The notes: generated by a model from the sequence alone, not told the origin. Counted from the stretch's first letter, positions 26,330 to 36,740 are shown. The stretch: DNA of 64,000 nucleotides from Luteimonas saliphila (GCF_016774335.1 NZ_JAETWA010000036.1:139178-203177), one strand, 5' to 3'. Program-made: numbers and translations.

Positions 26330-26522
26330 CGCACCCCTCCCCTGGATCCCGGCTATTGCAACACCGTTGGATGTGGTGGGCAATGCGAACCGGAGGCGTC
26401 GCGACCCCAGGTCACCACCCCGCGCCGCTCCTGGCGGCATTCCCCGATCGATCCGTTCGTCGCGTCACCGGGCGCATCCGGAAAAGTCGACTCTGACCCC
26501 GGTTCTGCTGCCCCTGTTCTCC

Positions 26523-27509
26523 TCACGCCAGTGGCAGCGCTTCCCCCGCGCGGGTCATCGCATCGTGCAGTTCCTGCACCCGCCGCGCCTTGGGATCGAG
26601 ACGGGAATCGTCGCCCAGCGTGCCGATGTAGCGACACGCCGCGAAGCCCGCTGCCTTGCGCTCGTAATCGGCGATCCACGCCAGGCGTTCGGGCAGGTGG
26701 GCCTGCTCCGGGGACCAGGCCGCGACCGGCGGTCGGATGCGCCGCCCCATGCCGATCCGCCACGGCTTGGCCGTCAGCCGCGCGCGGAAGCAGTGCTGCA
26801 CCTGGCACATCGTGGAATACAGCGGATCGGCGCCGAGGGCAGCGAACAATCGCCCGACGGCTTCGTCGCGCGGCTCGAAGGCTTGGTGCATCGCCAGCAC
26901 GCGCAGGCCCGCCGGCGTGCGATAAAGCCGCAGATGCCACTCGGGATGTTGCGTAGCGAACGCCTCCACCCGTGCCATCGCGCGACGCTCCGCCCCGCCA
27001 TCCCGGTCGAACCGTCGGCGCTTGCGCAGCAACACCAGCCTGTTCGTCGCCACCAGCACCACCACTGCGGCCGCCAATCCCCACATCACCGCGCCGCCAA
27101 GCGCCCGGCCTGCGACGAAACCGGCCAGCAAGGCCACGATGCTTGCTGCGAACGGCAGCACCCAGCCCGACGGCCGAAGCTCGAAATCCATGTCCGCGAA
27201 CAGCACGTCCGGCGTGTTCAGGCACAACGCGCCGTAGCTGTTGCGGGTGACGATGACATCATCGTGGCGTTCGACGATCTGCTCGCGGATCGGCACGCCG
27301 TGGGTACCGTAGTTGCTGCGCAGCTCGCGCCGCGGCACGTCGTCCCGACCGGCGAGGATCGCGTCCAGCGCTTCCTGCGTCCGCTGCTCCGCATGCGCCT
27401 GCGCCGCCTGCTGGCTGTCGTCCGACCAGCCGAAACGTCGCACTGTGACCTGCCGCCCCTTTCGACGCACCTGCTGCCGGGCTTCGGCCCAGTATTCCGG
27501 AACGATCAT
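26523..27509 (-). CDS. Conserved hypothetical membrane protein
   Basis: A 328-residue protein with a soluble N-terminal part (about 1-110), two adjacent membrane helices (about 113-155: GWVLPFAASIVALLAGFVAG and a segment through MWGLAAAVVVLVATNRLVLL), and a basic cytosolic C-terminal domain (FDRDGGAERRAMARVEAFAT, then RLYRTPAGLRVLAMHQAFEP and the Cys-containing STMCQVQHCFRARLT). The C-terminal half has a strong conserved look and I have the impression of similar uncharacterised proteins in xanthomonads, but no function is known to me. It lies on the same strand as the AAA ATPase gene, 165 bp downstream of it. Confidence 0.72.
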   Translation of the reverse strand: MIVPEYWAEARQQVRRKGRQVTVRRFGWSDDSQQAAQAHAEQRTQEALDAILAGRDDVPRRELRSNYGTHGVPIREQIVERHDDVIVTRNSYGALCLNTPDVLFADMDFELRPSGWVLPFAASIVALLAGFVAGRALGGAVMWGLAAAVVVLVATNRLVLLRKRRRFDRDGGAERRAMARVEAFATQHPEWHLRLYRTPAGLRVLAMHQAFEPRDEAVGRLFAALGADPLYSTMCQVQHCFRARLTAKPWRIGMGRRIRPPVAAWSPEQAHLPERLAWIADYERKAAGFAACRYIGTLGDDSRLDPKARRVQELHDAMTRAGEALPLA

Positions 27510-27618
27510 GGAGTCCCTGTCGATACGTTGACGCGTCCCGCCTCCTCGCCCGCATACGGAGCAGGTCGACTGCAGGGTCGGGCATTCTCGCCGAACGAGG
27601 ACACTGCGGCCAGAACCC

Positions 27619-27639
27619 GGGAGCGGTGAGTCCGCTCCC
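27619..27639. repeat. Perfect 8-bp stem hairpin in spacer
   Basis: GGGAGCGG and CCGCTCCC with a 5-base loop (TGAGT), in the spacer downstream of the AAA ATPase gene. No T-run follows on the minus strand, so it is not a canonical factor-independent terminator; it may still act as a transcript-end hairpin. Confidence 0.5.
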
Positions 27640-27674
27640 TACTGCTTCTTGATTCCTTCCGTCCCGTTCATTCC

Positions 27675-28835
27675 CTAGCGTTCCGGCCAGTGCCAGACCG
27701 GTGCGTTCAGCATCCCCTGGCCGTCGATCCTGGTCTGGCTGTCCTGCTTCACCAGCCCGATCGGATTGCAATCCGGAATTTCCTCCAGCGCGGCAATAAG
27801 GCGGCTGGCGTGCGACACCACCCACACCTGCGTCCGACGCGATGCGAGGCCGATCAATCGCGCCAGCGCCGGCAGCAGGTCGGGGTGCAGGCTGGTCTCC
27901 GGCTCGTTGAGCACCATCAGCGGCGGGGGCCGCGGAGTCAGCAGGGCGGCGATCCATAGCAGATAGCGCAGTGTGCCGTCGGAAAGTTCCGCCGCCGACA
28001 GTGGCCGCAGCAGGCCGTGCTGGCGGAACTCGAGCGAAAGGCGGCCGCCCTCGACGACCACCGCCACGCGCGCGCCCGGGAAGGCGTCCGCCACGGCCGC
28101 GTCGAGTGCCGCGCCATCCCCGATCTCTCGGATCGTCGCCCAAGCCGCGGCGAGGTCGTGCCCGTCATGGCTGAGCACCGGCGTGCGCGTGCCGAGCTGC
28201 GGCAGCCGTGCAGGCGCGTCCGCGTCGGCGCGAAAGTGGTCGTAGAAGCGCCATCCGCGGATCGTCTCGCGCAGTTGCAGCACTTCGGGAGCATTGTGCG
28301 GGTCGGCCAGTTGGGCGAAGAGCGTCTCGTATGCACCCAGGTGCTCACCGGCTACTCGCCAGCCTTCGCCCTCGCGCACGCGCACCAGCGGACCGCGGCG
28401 GTCGACGAGGAGGTTTCCCTGGCGCAGGAACGGACCGCTCCAGATCGCTTCCCGCTTGATCTCCGGATCCCGCGCGAACAACGATTGCGATGGCGTGGGC
28501 AGCCCGAGATCGATGGCGTAGCCGAAGTCGTCGCCCGCGAACCCCAGCTTCAGAGAGACCGGTTTCCTTCGGGGCCCGTCTTCAATGGGCACCTCGCCAC
28601 GCCGCATGCGGTCGCTGATCGCCTCCGGGCCTGCCCAGAGCGTCGAGTCCAGGCCGCCCTCCCGCACCAGCGCCGGGACGACGCCTTCCTGTGCAGTCTC
28701 GGCAAGCAGGCGAAGCGCGCGGTAGAGGCTCGATTTGCCGCTGCCGTTGGCGCCAGTGACCACGTTGAGCTGCGCCAATGGCACGACCAGCTCGTGCAAC
28801 GATCGGTAATGGGCGACGGCGAGCGTGGCAAGCAT
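27675..28835 (-). CDS. AAA-family ATPase (COG4637-like)
   Basis: A 386-residue SMC/ABC-like ATPase. Walker A is GANGSGKSS (about 28-36). A long insertion separates it from the signature-like LSAAELSDGTLRYLLW and from the Walker B region LMVLNEPETSLHPDLLP, followed by a His-switch in VVSHASRLI. The Walker B acidic residue is preceded by Asn rather than Asp (LNEPE), which I believe is usual in this subfamily. Some relatives are found in defence or DNA-repair contexts; here no nuclease partner is adjacent, as it follows hutU by 40 bp on the same strand. It is probably housekeeping of unknown role. Confidence 0.82.
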   Translation of the reverse strand: MLATLAVAHYRSLHELVVPLAQLNVVTGANGSGKSSLYRALRLLAETAQEGVVPALVREGGLDSTLWAGPEAISDRMRRGEVPIEDGPRRKPVSLKLGFAGDDFGYAIDLGLPTPSQSLFARDPEIKREAIWSGPFLRQGNLLVDRRGPLVRVREGEGWRVAGEHLGAYETLFAQLADPHNAPEVLQLRETIRGWRFYDHFRADADAPARLPQLGTRTPVLSHDGHDLAAAWATIREIGDGAALDAAVADAFPGARVAVVVEGGRLSLEFRQHGLLRPLSAAELSDGTLRYLLWIAALLTPRPPPLMVLNEPETSLHPDLLPALARLIGLASRRTQVWVVSHASRLIAALEEIPDCNPIGLVKQDSQTRIDGQGMLNAPVWHWPER

Positions 28836-28875
28836 GGGGCCTCGGACGGGTGGCTGCGAAGGAAACTCGGAATTG

Positions 28876-30543
28876 CTACGCCATCGGCAACTTCACCCCC
28901 TGCTCGAGCGCACATTCCTTCGCAATGCCGTAACCCGCATCCGCGTGCCGCATTACCCCGGTCCCCGGATCGTTCCACAGCACCCGCGCAATCCGCCTGT
29001 CAGCTTCCGACGTACCGTCGCAAACTATCACCACGCCGCTGTGCTGGCTGTAGCCCATCCCCACCCCACCGCCGTGGTGTAACGACACCCAGGTCGCGCC
29101 GCCGGCCACATTCAACATCGCGTTGAGCAGCGGCCAGTCGCTGACCGCATCGCTTCCGTCCATCATCGCTTCGGTTTCGCGGTTGGGTGAGGCGACGCTG
29201 CCGCTGTCGAGGTGGTCGCGGCCGATCACCACCGGCGCCTTGAGCTCGCCGGTGCGCACCATTTCGTTGAACGCCAGGCCCAGCTTGTGGCGCAGGCCCA
29301 GGCCGACCCAGCAGATGCGTGCGGGCAGGCCCTGGAAGCTGATGCGTTCGCGCGCCATGTCCAGCCAGTTGTGCAGGTGGGCGTCGTCGGGGATCAGTTC
29401 CTTGACCTTGGCGTCGGTCCTGTAGATGTCCTCGGGATCGCCGCTCAGCGCGACCCAGCGAAACGGCCCGATGCCGCGGCAGAACAGCGGCCGCACGTAG
29501 GCCGGGACGAAACCGGGAAAGTCGAACGCGTTCGCGCAGCCTTCGTCCTTCGCCATCTGGCGGATGTTGTTGCCGTAATCCACGGTGGGAATGCCCTGCG
29601 CGTGGAACTTCAGCATCGCCTCGACGTGCACGCGCATGGATTTCTTCGCCGCGTCCCGCACCTTGTCCGGGTTCGCTTTCTGTTCGGCCAGCCACTGCTC
29701 CACGGTCCAGCCGATCGGCAGGTAGCCGTGTACTGGGTCGTGCGCGCTGGTCTGGTCGGTCACCGCATCCGGCCGCACACCACGTTCGACGAGCTGCGGC
29801 AGGATTTCGCCGGCATTTCCCAGCAGTGCGATGGATTTGGCTTCGCCCGCCTTGGTGTACTTGTCGATGCGTGCGAGCGCGTCGTCGAGATCGGTCGCCT
29901 GCTCGTCGACGTAACGCGTCTTCAAGCGGAAATCGATGCTGGTCTGACGGCATTCGATGTTGAGGCTGCAGGCGCCGGCCAGCGACGCGGCCAGCGGTTG
30001 CGCGCCGCCCATGCCGCCGAGACCCGCGGTGAGGATCCATTTGCCTTTCAGGCTGCCGCCGTAATGCTGGCGACCCATCTCGACGAAGGTTTCATAGGTG
30101 CCCTGCACGATCCCCTGCGAGCCGATGTAGATCCACGAGCCGGCCGTCATCTGGCCGTACATCATCAGGCCCTTGCGATCGAGCTCGTTGAAGTGCTCCC
30201 ACGTCGCCCAGTGCGGCACCAGGTTGGAATTGGCGATCAGCACACGCGGCGCGTCGGCGTGCGTGGGAAACACGCCCACCGGCTTTCCGGATTGCACCAG
30301 CAGGGTTTCGTCGTCGCCGAGGGTCCTGAGCGTTTCCAGGATCCTGTCGTAGCAGGCCCAGTCGCGCGCGGCGCGGCCGATGCCGCCGTAGACCACCAGG
30401 TCCTCGGGGCGTTCGGCCACGTCCGGGTCGAGGTTGTTCTGCAGCATGCGGAACGGTGCCTCGGTGAGCCAGCTCCGGCAGCTCAGCGTGGCGCCGCGCG
30501 GCGCGCGGATGCTGCGGGAGGGATCGTGGCGCGGGTCGCTCAT
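28876..30543 (-). CDS. hutU: Urocanate hydratase (HutU)
   Basis: A 555-residue enzyme of full family length. It converts urocanate to 4-imidazolone-5-propionate, the second step of histidine degradation, with NAD+ as an electrophilic cofactor. The NAD loop GLGGMGGAQ, the [12 protein letters not shown] segment and the active-site Cys in [11 protein letters not shown] are present. GGAG 7 bases upstream supports the ATG. It is divergent from a tetR gene, with a palindromic operator in the spacer. hutH and a HutC regulator are absent from the window; hutF and hutI lie 7-9 kb away, so the hut genes are dispersed here. Confidence 0.97.
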   Translation of the reverse strand: MSDPRHDPSRSIRAPRGATLSCRSWLTEAPFRMLQNNLDPDVAERPEDLVVYGGIGRAARDWACYDRILETLRTLGDDETLLVQSGKPVGVFPTHADAPRVLIANSNLVPHWATWEHFNELDRKGLMMYGQMTAGSWIYIGSQGIVQGTYETFVEMGRQHYGGSLKGKWILTAGLGGMGGAQPLAASLAGACSLNIECRQTSIDFRLKTRYVDEQATDLDDALARIDKYTKAGEAKSIALLGNAGEILPQLVERGVRPDAVTDQTSAHDPVHGYLPIGWTVEQWLAEQKANPDKVRDAAKKSMRVHVEAMLKFHAQGIPTVDYGNNIRQMAKDEGCANAFDFPGFVPAYVRPLFCRGIGPFRWVALSGDPEDIYRTDAKVKELIPDDAHLHNWLDMARERISFQGLPARICWVGLGLRHKLGLAFNEMVRTGELKAPVVIGRDHLDSGSVASPNRETEAMMDGSDAVSDWPLLNAMLNVAGGATWVSLHHGGGVGMGYSQHSGVVIVCDGTSEADRRIARVLWNDPGTGVMRHADAGYGIAKECALEQGVKLPMA

Positions 30544-30674
30544 GGTGTCTCCGGAAAGTGCGTGTCGTCTTGCGGGAAGTGTGCGCCGCAGGCTCCCGCG
30601 CTGCCAGCCGTGCGCCCTTCCGAACACGCCCTGCGCCGCCGGAATCGGCACGTTCTTGCAATTCCGGGCGCCGC

Positions 30675-30693
30675 ATGTATACAGTGTATACAT
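30675..30693. promoter_or_regulatory. 19-bp palindromic operator between hutU and tetR
   Basis: A perfect inverted repeat ATGTATACA-G-TGTATACAT whose right end is the tetR start codon. The arms also read as a direct repeat of TGTATACA. Its A/T richness stands out in this GC-rich DNA. Placed at the tetR 5' end and 132 bp from hutU, it is the obvious TetR binding site; autorepression is near certain by position, control of hutU is inference. Confidence 0.8.
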
Positions 30694-31273
30694 GACGCCT
30701 CGCACCACCGCTGAACGCATCCTCAATGCCGCCCGCCTGCTGTTCGAGCGCGAAGGGCCTGGCGCGGTGAGCATGCGCCGGGTGGCCGAGGCGGTCGGGA
30801 TCACGCCAATGGCGATCTACCGCCACTTCCCCAATCGCGAGGCGCTGCTCAAGCGCATCAGCGACGACAGCTTCAACGAGATCGCCCATCACTGGGCGGC
30901 GCGCAAGTCGGGCGGCGACCCGATCGCGCAACTGGTGGCGATCCAGCTGATCTACCTCGACTACGCGCTGGCGCACCCGCACCTGTTCGACCATGCGTTC
31001 TCGGTGCGACGCGACGACGCGCGGCGCTTCCCCGAGGATTTTCACGCGCGGCGGTCGCCCACGGCGAACGTGGCCTACGACGCGGTGGTCGAGGCGCAGC
31101 AGCAGGGCGTGCTGCGCGCCGGCGATCCCTGGGACATCACGATGACCCTGTGGGGGCATTCGCACGGGCTGATCGCGCTGTACCGCGCCGGTCGCTTCAG
31201 CTACGACGATCGCCGCTTCCAGGCCTTTTACGAAGCGTCGCTGGGGAGACTGCTCGATGGACTCAGGAACTGA
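30692..31273 (+). CDS. TetR/AcrR-family transcriptional regulator
   Basis: A 193-residue repressor. The N-terminal helix-turn-helix is canonical ([46 protein letters not shown], residues about 8-53), followed by an all-helical ligand domain with the [14 protein letters not shown] region typical of the WHG-type TetR C-terminus. It overlaps the next gene (Lnt-like) by 17 bp, so the pair is translationally linked, and it is divergent from hutU. The ligand is unknown: a urocanate-related metabolite or an envelope lipid signal would both fit the neighbours. Confidence 0.9.
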   Translation: MTPRTTAERILNAARLLFEREGPGAVSMRRVAEAVGITPMAIYRHFPNREALLKRISDDSFNEIAHHWAARKSGGDPIAQLVAIQLIYLDYALAHPHLFDHAFSVRRDDARRFPEDFHARRSPTANVAYDAVVEAQQQGVLRAGDPWDITMTLWGHSHGLIALYRAGRFSYDDRRFQAFYEASLGRLLDGLRN

Positions 31274-32702
31274 TCACCTGTCGCCGATGGTCGCGGCCGT
31301 CGCAGTCACGCTGACCGCGCTGGGCTGGTGGTTCGGCACCGCGTTGCAGCCGCTGTGGTGGGCGGCGTCGCTGGCGCCGCTGCCGCTGCTGGCGGTCGCG
31401 TTGCGCATGCGTGCGCGCTGGGCCGCGCTGGCGACGTTCGTCGCGTTCGCGCTGGGTGGCCTGAACCTGTGGCACTACCTGCACGACGTGATCCGGTTGC
31501 CGCTGGCGGTCGTGCTGCAGGCGATCTCGATGCCGGCACTGGCGATGATCCCGGTGGTGCTGCTGTTCCGCGCGCTGGCGCGACGCGGCTGGCTGCTGGC
31601 GGCGACGTTCTCCGTGCCCGCCTCCGCCACCGGCCTGGCCTGGCTGTCCGCGCGGCTGTCGCCGCACGGCACCTTCGGCAACATCGCGTACACGCAGATG
31701 GACGCGGTGCCGGTGCTGCAGGTGGCCGCGCTCGTCGGCCTGTGGGGCGTGGGCTTCCTGGTCTGGCTGGGGCCGTCGATGCTGGCGGCGGCGTTCGCCG
31801 CGCCGGGCAGCCCGCGGCAGCGCGCGTCGGCCCTGCTCGCCGGTGCCTGCGTGCTGGCGCTGGCGCTGGGCCTCGGCGCGTGGCGGCTGCAGCCCGATGC
31901 GGCATCGTCACGGGTGCGCGTAGCGCTGCTCAGTGTGGGTGGCGACGGCAGCCACAGCGCCGACCTCGATGCGGAGGCCGGGCGTCGTCTGCTGGCGCGC
32001 TACGTCGAGGAAATCGAGCGCATCGCCAGTGGCGATGATGTCGATGTCGTGGTCATGCCCGAATCCGCGCTGCTGGTGCGGTCGCACGCCATCGCGCCGC
32101 TGCAGTCGCTGGCCGATCGCCACGGTGTCCGCATCGTGATCGGTGCCGAAGACCACACCGATCCGGCGCGCAAACGCAACTCCGCGCTGGTGTTCGACCC
32201 GGGCACGCCGATGCCCGCCGCGTACCACAAGCGGCACCTGATCCCGGGGCTGGAAGCGCGCTACACGCCCGGCGACACGCGCATCATGCTCGGTGGGGCG
32301 CCGGCCACGGGCGTGTCGATCTGCAAGGATCTCGACTTCACTGCCACCGCTCGCGACCACGCTGCACGCGGCACCCAGTTGCTGCTGGTGCCGGCCTGGG
32401 ACTTCGACGTGGACGCCTGGCTGCACGGACGCATGGCGGTGATGCGCGGCGTGGAAGGCGGGTTCGCGATCGCCCGCGCGGCGCGCGATGGCGACCTGAC
32501 CCTCAGCGACGATCGCGGCCGCGTGCTGGCCGAAGCTTCCGCGGTGGGCGCTGACGGGCCGGTGTCGCTGGTGGCGGATCTGCCCCTGCGGGCGACGCGC
32601 ACGCCCTACCGGCTCTGGGGCGACGCCTTCGGCCCGGCATGCCTGCTGCTGGCGGGTTTGCTCGCGTCCAGCCTGTTACTGGGCCGCGCGCGAGGACGCT
32701 AG
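31257..32702 (+). CDS. Apolipoprotein N-acyltransferase-like protein
   Basis: A 481-residue inner-membrane protein with the Lnt architecture: about six N-terminal helices (residues 10-210), a periplasmic nitrilase-type domain (220-455) and a last helix (about 460-477). The catalytic triad is intact: Glu269 in VVMPESAL, Lys325 in YHKRHLIP and Cys356 in ISICKDLDF-like text. Lnt adds the third acyl chain to lipoproteins. This gene is coupled to tetR, overlapping it by 17 bp, instead of lying beside corC/ybeX as the housekeeping lnt usually does, so it is probably an additional, regulated homologue with unknown acceptor. Confidence 0.82.
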   Translation: MDSGTDHLSPMVAAVAVTLTALGWWFGTALQPLWWAASLAPLPLLAVALRMRARWAALATFVAFALGGLNLWHYLHDVIRLPLAVVLQAISMPALAMIPVVLLFRALARRGWLLAATFSVPASATGLAWLSARLSPHGTFGNIAYTQMDAVPVLQVAALVGLWGVGFLVWLGPSMLAAAFAAPGSPRQRASALLAGACVLALALGLGAWRLQPDAASSRVRVALLSVGGDGSHSADLDAEAGRRLLARYVEEIERIASGDDVDVVVMPESALLVRSHAIAPLQSLADRHGVRIVIGAEDHTDPARKRNSALVFDPGTPMPAAYHKRHLIPGLEARYTPGDTRIMLGGAPATGVSICKDLDFTATARDHAARGTQLLLVPAWDFDVDAWLHGRMAVMRGVEGGFAIARAARDGDLTLSDDRGRVLAEASAVGADGPVSLVADLPLRATRTPYRLWGDAFGPACLLLAGLLASSLLLGRARGR

Positions 32703-32748
32703 CGGTCGGCACGAGCATGGCGGACCGGCGCGACCCGATCCGATCCGA

Positions 32749-33084
32749 TCAGCGGATCGAGGGATCGAGCCTGCGCAGCGCGTCGCGCAGGTCGGCCGAA
32801 CCGGTGCGCTCGATGTCCTCGCGCGTGTAGACGCGCCCGGCGGCATTGACGCACTCGTCCTCGGACTTCTTCGAGCGGTTGCGGGTCGCGACGATGCGCG
32901 ATCCGGTTTCGCGGATGCAGAAGCGTTCGTCGGGATCGGCCTTCCTGGTCGCGGCGCGGCCGGCTTCCTCGGGTTCCTCGTCCTGCGCCAATGCGGTCGC
33001 AGGCATGGCGAAGGCGAGCGCGGCGGCAGCAAACAAGGCGGCGAGCAGCGGCCTGGACGGACGATCGGGCAGACGGGACAGCAT
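32749..33084 (-). CDS. Small exported protein with TonB-plug-like C-terminus
   Basis: A 111-residue exported protein. The signal peptide (LLAALFAAAALAFAMPATALAQ) is followed by a Glu/Arg-rich stretch, then RFCIRETGSRIVATRNRSKK and DECVNAAGRVYTREDIERTG. The last 25 residues resemble the plug entry of TonB-dependent receptors, where a V.TREDIE.TG....L..AL...P pattern is common, but no barrel follows. The two cysteines (CIRE, ECVN) could form a disulphide. GAGGTG precedes the ATG. I know no function; a receptor fragment or an independent small protein are both possible. Confidence 0.65.
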   Translation of the reverse strand: MLSRLPDRPSRPLLAALFAAAALAFAMPATALAQDEEPEEAGRAATRKADPDERFCIRETGSRIVATRNRSKKSEDECVNAAGRVYTREDIERTGSADLRDALRRLDPSIR

Positions 33085-33390
33085 GGGGCACCTCGCGGAA
33101 GAACCGGCCGGACGGCCATCCTCCAACATACGCCCTGCCGGCGACGATTCAACCGGGGGCGCCGCCGCGATTCAGACCCCTGTCAGCGTGGTCCCGCCAT
33201 GTCGCGGGCCTCGCCATCGACGATGCCGCCGTTCACCGACGCTGCTGGCCCGGCTGGGATTCCGGCCCGGGCCACGACCGGTCGATTCCGACATTTCACG
33301 CGCACCCGCTGCGCGGGCTGCGTTGCGCGACGCGATTGTCCGCGCCGTGTCGACGGCGGCGGCTGTCACACTGGTCCGTATCATGTCCGG
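33085..33390. other. Divergent intergenic region
   Basis: A 306-bp spacer between two divergent starts, with no gene that I can support. TATCAT at 33379-33384 could be a -10 for the phosphodiesterase gene, but it lies only 6 bases before the ATG, which would give a leaderless transcript. No operator-like palindrome was seen. Confidence 0.5.
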
Positions 33391-34656
33391 ATGAACGGCC
33401 TGCATCGCCTCCTCGTTCCGCTGTGCCTGCTGCTGCTCGGCGCCTGCGCGACGCCCGGAATCGCCCCGCAGACCGACGCGCCGCGCACGTTGCTGCTGGT
33501 CTCGCTCGACGGCGTGCATCCGTCGTACCTCGGACGTGGCGACACGCCGAACCTCGACCGGCTGGCGCGCGAAGGCGTGCAGGCGGCGTGGATGAACCCG
33601 TCCTACCCGTCGCTGACGTTCCCGAACCACTACACGATCGTGACCGGGCTGCGGCCGGACCGGCACGGCATCGTCCACAACACGATGCACGACGATGCCC
33701 TCGGCGGATTCTGGCTGGCGAACCGCGAAGCGGTCGGAGACGGCCGCTGGTGGAGCGGCGAGCCGATCTGGGTCGCGGCCGAGAACGCCGGCCTGGCGAC
33801 CGCCACGCTGTCGTGGCCGGGCAGCGAAGCGCCGGTCGCCGATGTCCGCCCGGCGCGCTGGCATCCATTCGACGCGGATCGCCCGATCGCCGCGCGTATC
33901 GACATGGTGGCAGGATGGCTGGCCGAGCCCATCGCCACCCGCCCCCGGCTCGCGACGCTCTATTTCGAACACCCCGACGGCAGCGCACACGCGCACGGGC
34001 CGCATTCGGCGGAATTGCGCGCGACGATGCGCGAGGTCGATGCCGCGATCGGCACGCTGCTCGCCAGGCTCGAGTCCGCGGGCGTGCGCGATGCTACCGA
34101 CCTGGTCATCGTGTCCGACCACGGCATGGCCGAAGTGCCCGAAGGCCAGGTGGTCGCGACCGAAGAGATGGCCGACCCGGAGATCGCGACGCTGGTGATG
34201 CATGGGCAGGTGGTCGGCTTCCGCCCGGTCGAGGGTCGCGAGACGGAGGCGGAGCGCGCGCTGCTCGGCCGCCACGCGCACCACCAATGCTGGCGCAGGC
34301 ACGAACTGCCGCCACGCTGGCGCTATGGCACGCATCCGCGGGTGCCGGCGATCGTCTGCCAGATGGACAAGGGCTGGGACGCGCTCCCCCGCAAGTCCCT
34401 GGCACGCCGGCCATCGGGCACGCGCGGTTCGCACGGCTACGATCCGGCGGAACCGGAGATGCGCGCGATCTTCATCGCCAACGGCCCATCGTTCCGGCGC
34501 GGCGCCACCCTCCCCGCGTTCGACAACGTGGACGTGTACCCGCTGCTCGCGCGCCTGCTCGGGGTCCCGCCCGCGCCCAACGACGGCGCCCTGGAAACCC
34601 TGCTCCCCGCCCTGAGCGAGCCGCTGCCGCACGCGGCCCCTCCCCCGTCGCATTGA
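33391..34656 (+). CDS. Ectonucleotide pyrophosphatase/phosphodiesterase-like lipoprotein
   Basis: A 421-residue lipoprotein of the alkaline phosphatase superfamily (NPP/COG1524 branch). The signal peptide ends in the lipobox LLGAC (acylated Cys about 20). The metal and nucleophile positions are present: Asp in LVSLDGVHPSYL, Thr in YPSLTFPNHYTIVTGLRPDRHGI, the Asp/His pair in EHPDGSAHAHGP, and DHGMAEV later, with the final His in RGSHGYDP. Such enzymes cleave phosphodiester bonds of nucleotides or lipids outside the cytoplasmic membrane. The substrate is not predictable. It is complete and in-frame. Confidence 0.87.
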   Translation: MNGLHRLLVPLCLLLLGACATPGIAPQTDAPRTLLLVSLDGVHPSYLGRGDTPNLDRLAREGVQAAWMNPSYPSLTFPNHYTIVTGLRPDRHGIVHNTMHDDALGGFWLANREAVGDGRWWSGEPIWVAAENAGLATATLSWPGSEAPVADVRPARWHPFDADRPIAARIDMVAGWLAEPIATRPRLATLYFEHPDGSAHAHGPHSAELRATMREVDAAIGTLLARLESAGVRDATDLVIVSDHGMAEVPEGQVVATEEMADPEIATLVMHGQVVGFRPVEGRETEAERALLGRHAHHQCWRRHELPPRWRYGTHPRVPAIVCQMDKGWDALPRKSLARRPSGTRGSHGYDPAEPEMRAIFIANGPSFRRGATLPAFDNVDVYPLLARLLGVPPAPNDGALETLLPALSEPLPHAAPPPSH

Positions 34657-34693
34657 TGTCCGAAAACGGCGAGTCCGGTGCCCGTCGCGGCGC

Positions 34694-34699
34694 TAGACT
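34694..34699 (+). promoter_or_regulatory. Candidate -10 (TAGACT) of the Ada-AlkA gene
   Basis: TAGACT lies six bases before the ATG. If it is the -10, transcription would begin at or next to the start codon, giving a leaderless mRNA. No good -35 is visible. The same hexamer precedes lpxH, the histidine phosphatase gene and the S46 peptidase gene. Confidence 0.45.
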
Positions 34700-34705
34700 G
34701 CGCCC

Positions 34706-36240
34706 ATGCCGATTCCCGCCCTGCCCGACGTTGCAATCTGCGAACAGGCGCGCCTGAGCCGCGATGCGCGCTTCGACGGCCTGTTCTTCACCGCGGTCTC
34801 GAGCACCGGCATCTACTGCCGTCCGACCTGCCCGGCGCCGGCCCCGAAGCCGCGCAACGTGCGCTATTACGCGAACGCGGCCGCGGCCGAGTCGGCGGGC
34901 TACCGCCCCTGCCTGCGCTGCCGCCCGGAGCTCTCCCCCGCCGACGGCGCCTGGCGACGCGGCGACGACACCATCGCACGCGCACTCAAGCTGATCGACC
35001 AGGGCCTGCTCGCCGAACAGCCGCTGGCGGCGCTGGCCGCGCGCGTGCACGTGGGCGAACGGCAGTTGCGGCGGCTGTTCGTCGAACGCCTCGGCGCACC
35101 GCCGACCGGCGTGCACGGCACCCGCAGGCTGCTGTTCGCCAAGCAGTTGCTGACCGAAACGACCCTGCCGATCACCGGGATCGCGCTCGCCGCCGGCTTC
35201 GGTAGCCTGCGCCGGTTCAATACCACGTTCCGCGAGGCCTACCGGATGGCGCCGCGTGAACTGCGCCGGCGTCCGCGCCCGGCCGATGGCGACGTGCTCG
35301 CGCTGCGGCTGGCCTATCGACCGCCCTACGACTTCGCGGCGATGCTGGATTTCCTGCGCGGGCGCGCGCTGCCCGGGGTGGAGGTGGTCGACGCCACGCA
35401 TTACCTGCGCGTGATCGGCGATGCCGACGCGCCCGGTTGGCTGCGCGTGGGTGCATGGCCGCGCGGCGATGGCGAGGAGGGGCACGCGCTGAAGCTGGAA
35501 GTGCACGGCTGCCCGCCGGCACGGTTGCTGGGCCTGGTCGAACGCGTGCGCCGCATGTTCGACCTCGACGCCGATCCGCGCGCGATCAACGACACGCTGT
35601 CGCGCGACCCGCGCCTGCGTGCGCTGGTGCGCAAGCGGCCGGGCCTGCGCCTGCCGAGCGGCTGGGAAGGCTTCGAGATCGCGCTGCGCGCGGTGATCGG
35701 CCAGCAGGTCAGCGTCGCCGCCGCGCGCACGCTCACCACGCGCCTGGCCGAGCGCTTCGGCACGCCGCTGCCGGATGCGTTCGCGGCGCGTGGCCTGGCG
35801 CATTTCTTCCCGGCGCCGGAGCGCCTGGTCGATGCGGACCTGGCCGGCATCGGCCTGACCGCCGCGCGCGCGGCGACGATCCGCACGATCGCGCAGGCGG
35901 TGGTGGACGGGCGCGTGGACTTCCGCGCCGAACGCACGCTCGACGAGATCGTCGAGCGCTGGACCGCACTGCCCGGCATCGGGCCGTGGACCGCGCAGTA
36001 CATCGCGCTGCGCGCGCTCGGTCATCCCGACGCCTTCCCCGCCGAAGACCTGGTGCTGCAGAAGCACGCCGTCGGCGACGGCGGTCGGCTGACCAGCAGG
36101 CAGTTGCTGGTCCACGCAGAGCCATGGCGTCCGTGGCGCGGCTACGCCGTGATCCAGCTGTGGCGCGACGCGGCGCTGGCGCCCCGCCCCGCCACGACCC
36201 AGTCCAGACCCCGGAAGCCCACCGCACGCAGGAGCGCGGC

Positions 36241-36244
<4 letters not shown>
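34706..36244 (+). CDS. Ada-AlkA fusion: methyl-sensing regulator and 3-methyladenine DNA glycosylase
   Basis: A 512-residue three-part protein. Residues 1-80 are the Ada zinc domain with its four cysteines (Cys38, Cys42, Cys69, Cys72), of which Cys38 is the methyl-phosphotriester acceptor. Residues about 90-190 form an AraC-type helix-turn-helix. From about 200 on is an AlkA glycosylase: the helix-hairpin-helix LPGIGPWTAQYIALRALG and the catalytic Asp in FPAEDLVLQK are present. It senses methylation damage, activates repair genes and itself excises alkylated bases. The stop overlaps the start of ogt (ATGA), forming an alkylation-repair operon. Confidence 0.93.

Positions 36245-36740
<496 letters not shown>

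Noticed and set aside
27619..27639. Hairpin as a rho-independent terminator for the AAA ATPase gene
   Set aside because: No T-run follows the stem on the minus strand; kept only as a hairpin.
27675..30543. AAA ATPase next to hutU as part of an antiphage defence system
   Set aside because: No nuclease, reverse transcriptase, toxin or other defence partner is adjacent and the ATPase is of a widespread uncharacterised type.
32703..32748. Repeated GATCCGATCC motif as a regulatory array
   Set aside because: Only a few overlapping short copies in a convergent spacer; fits chance in this base composition.
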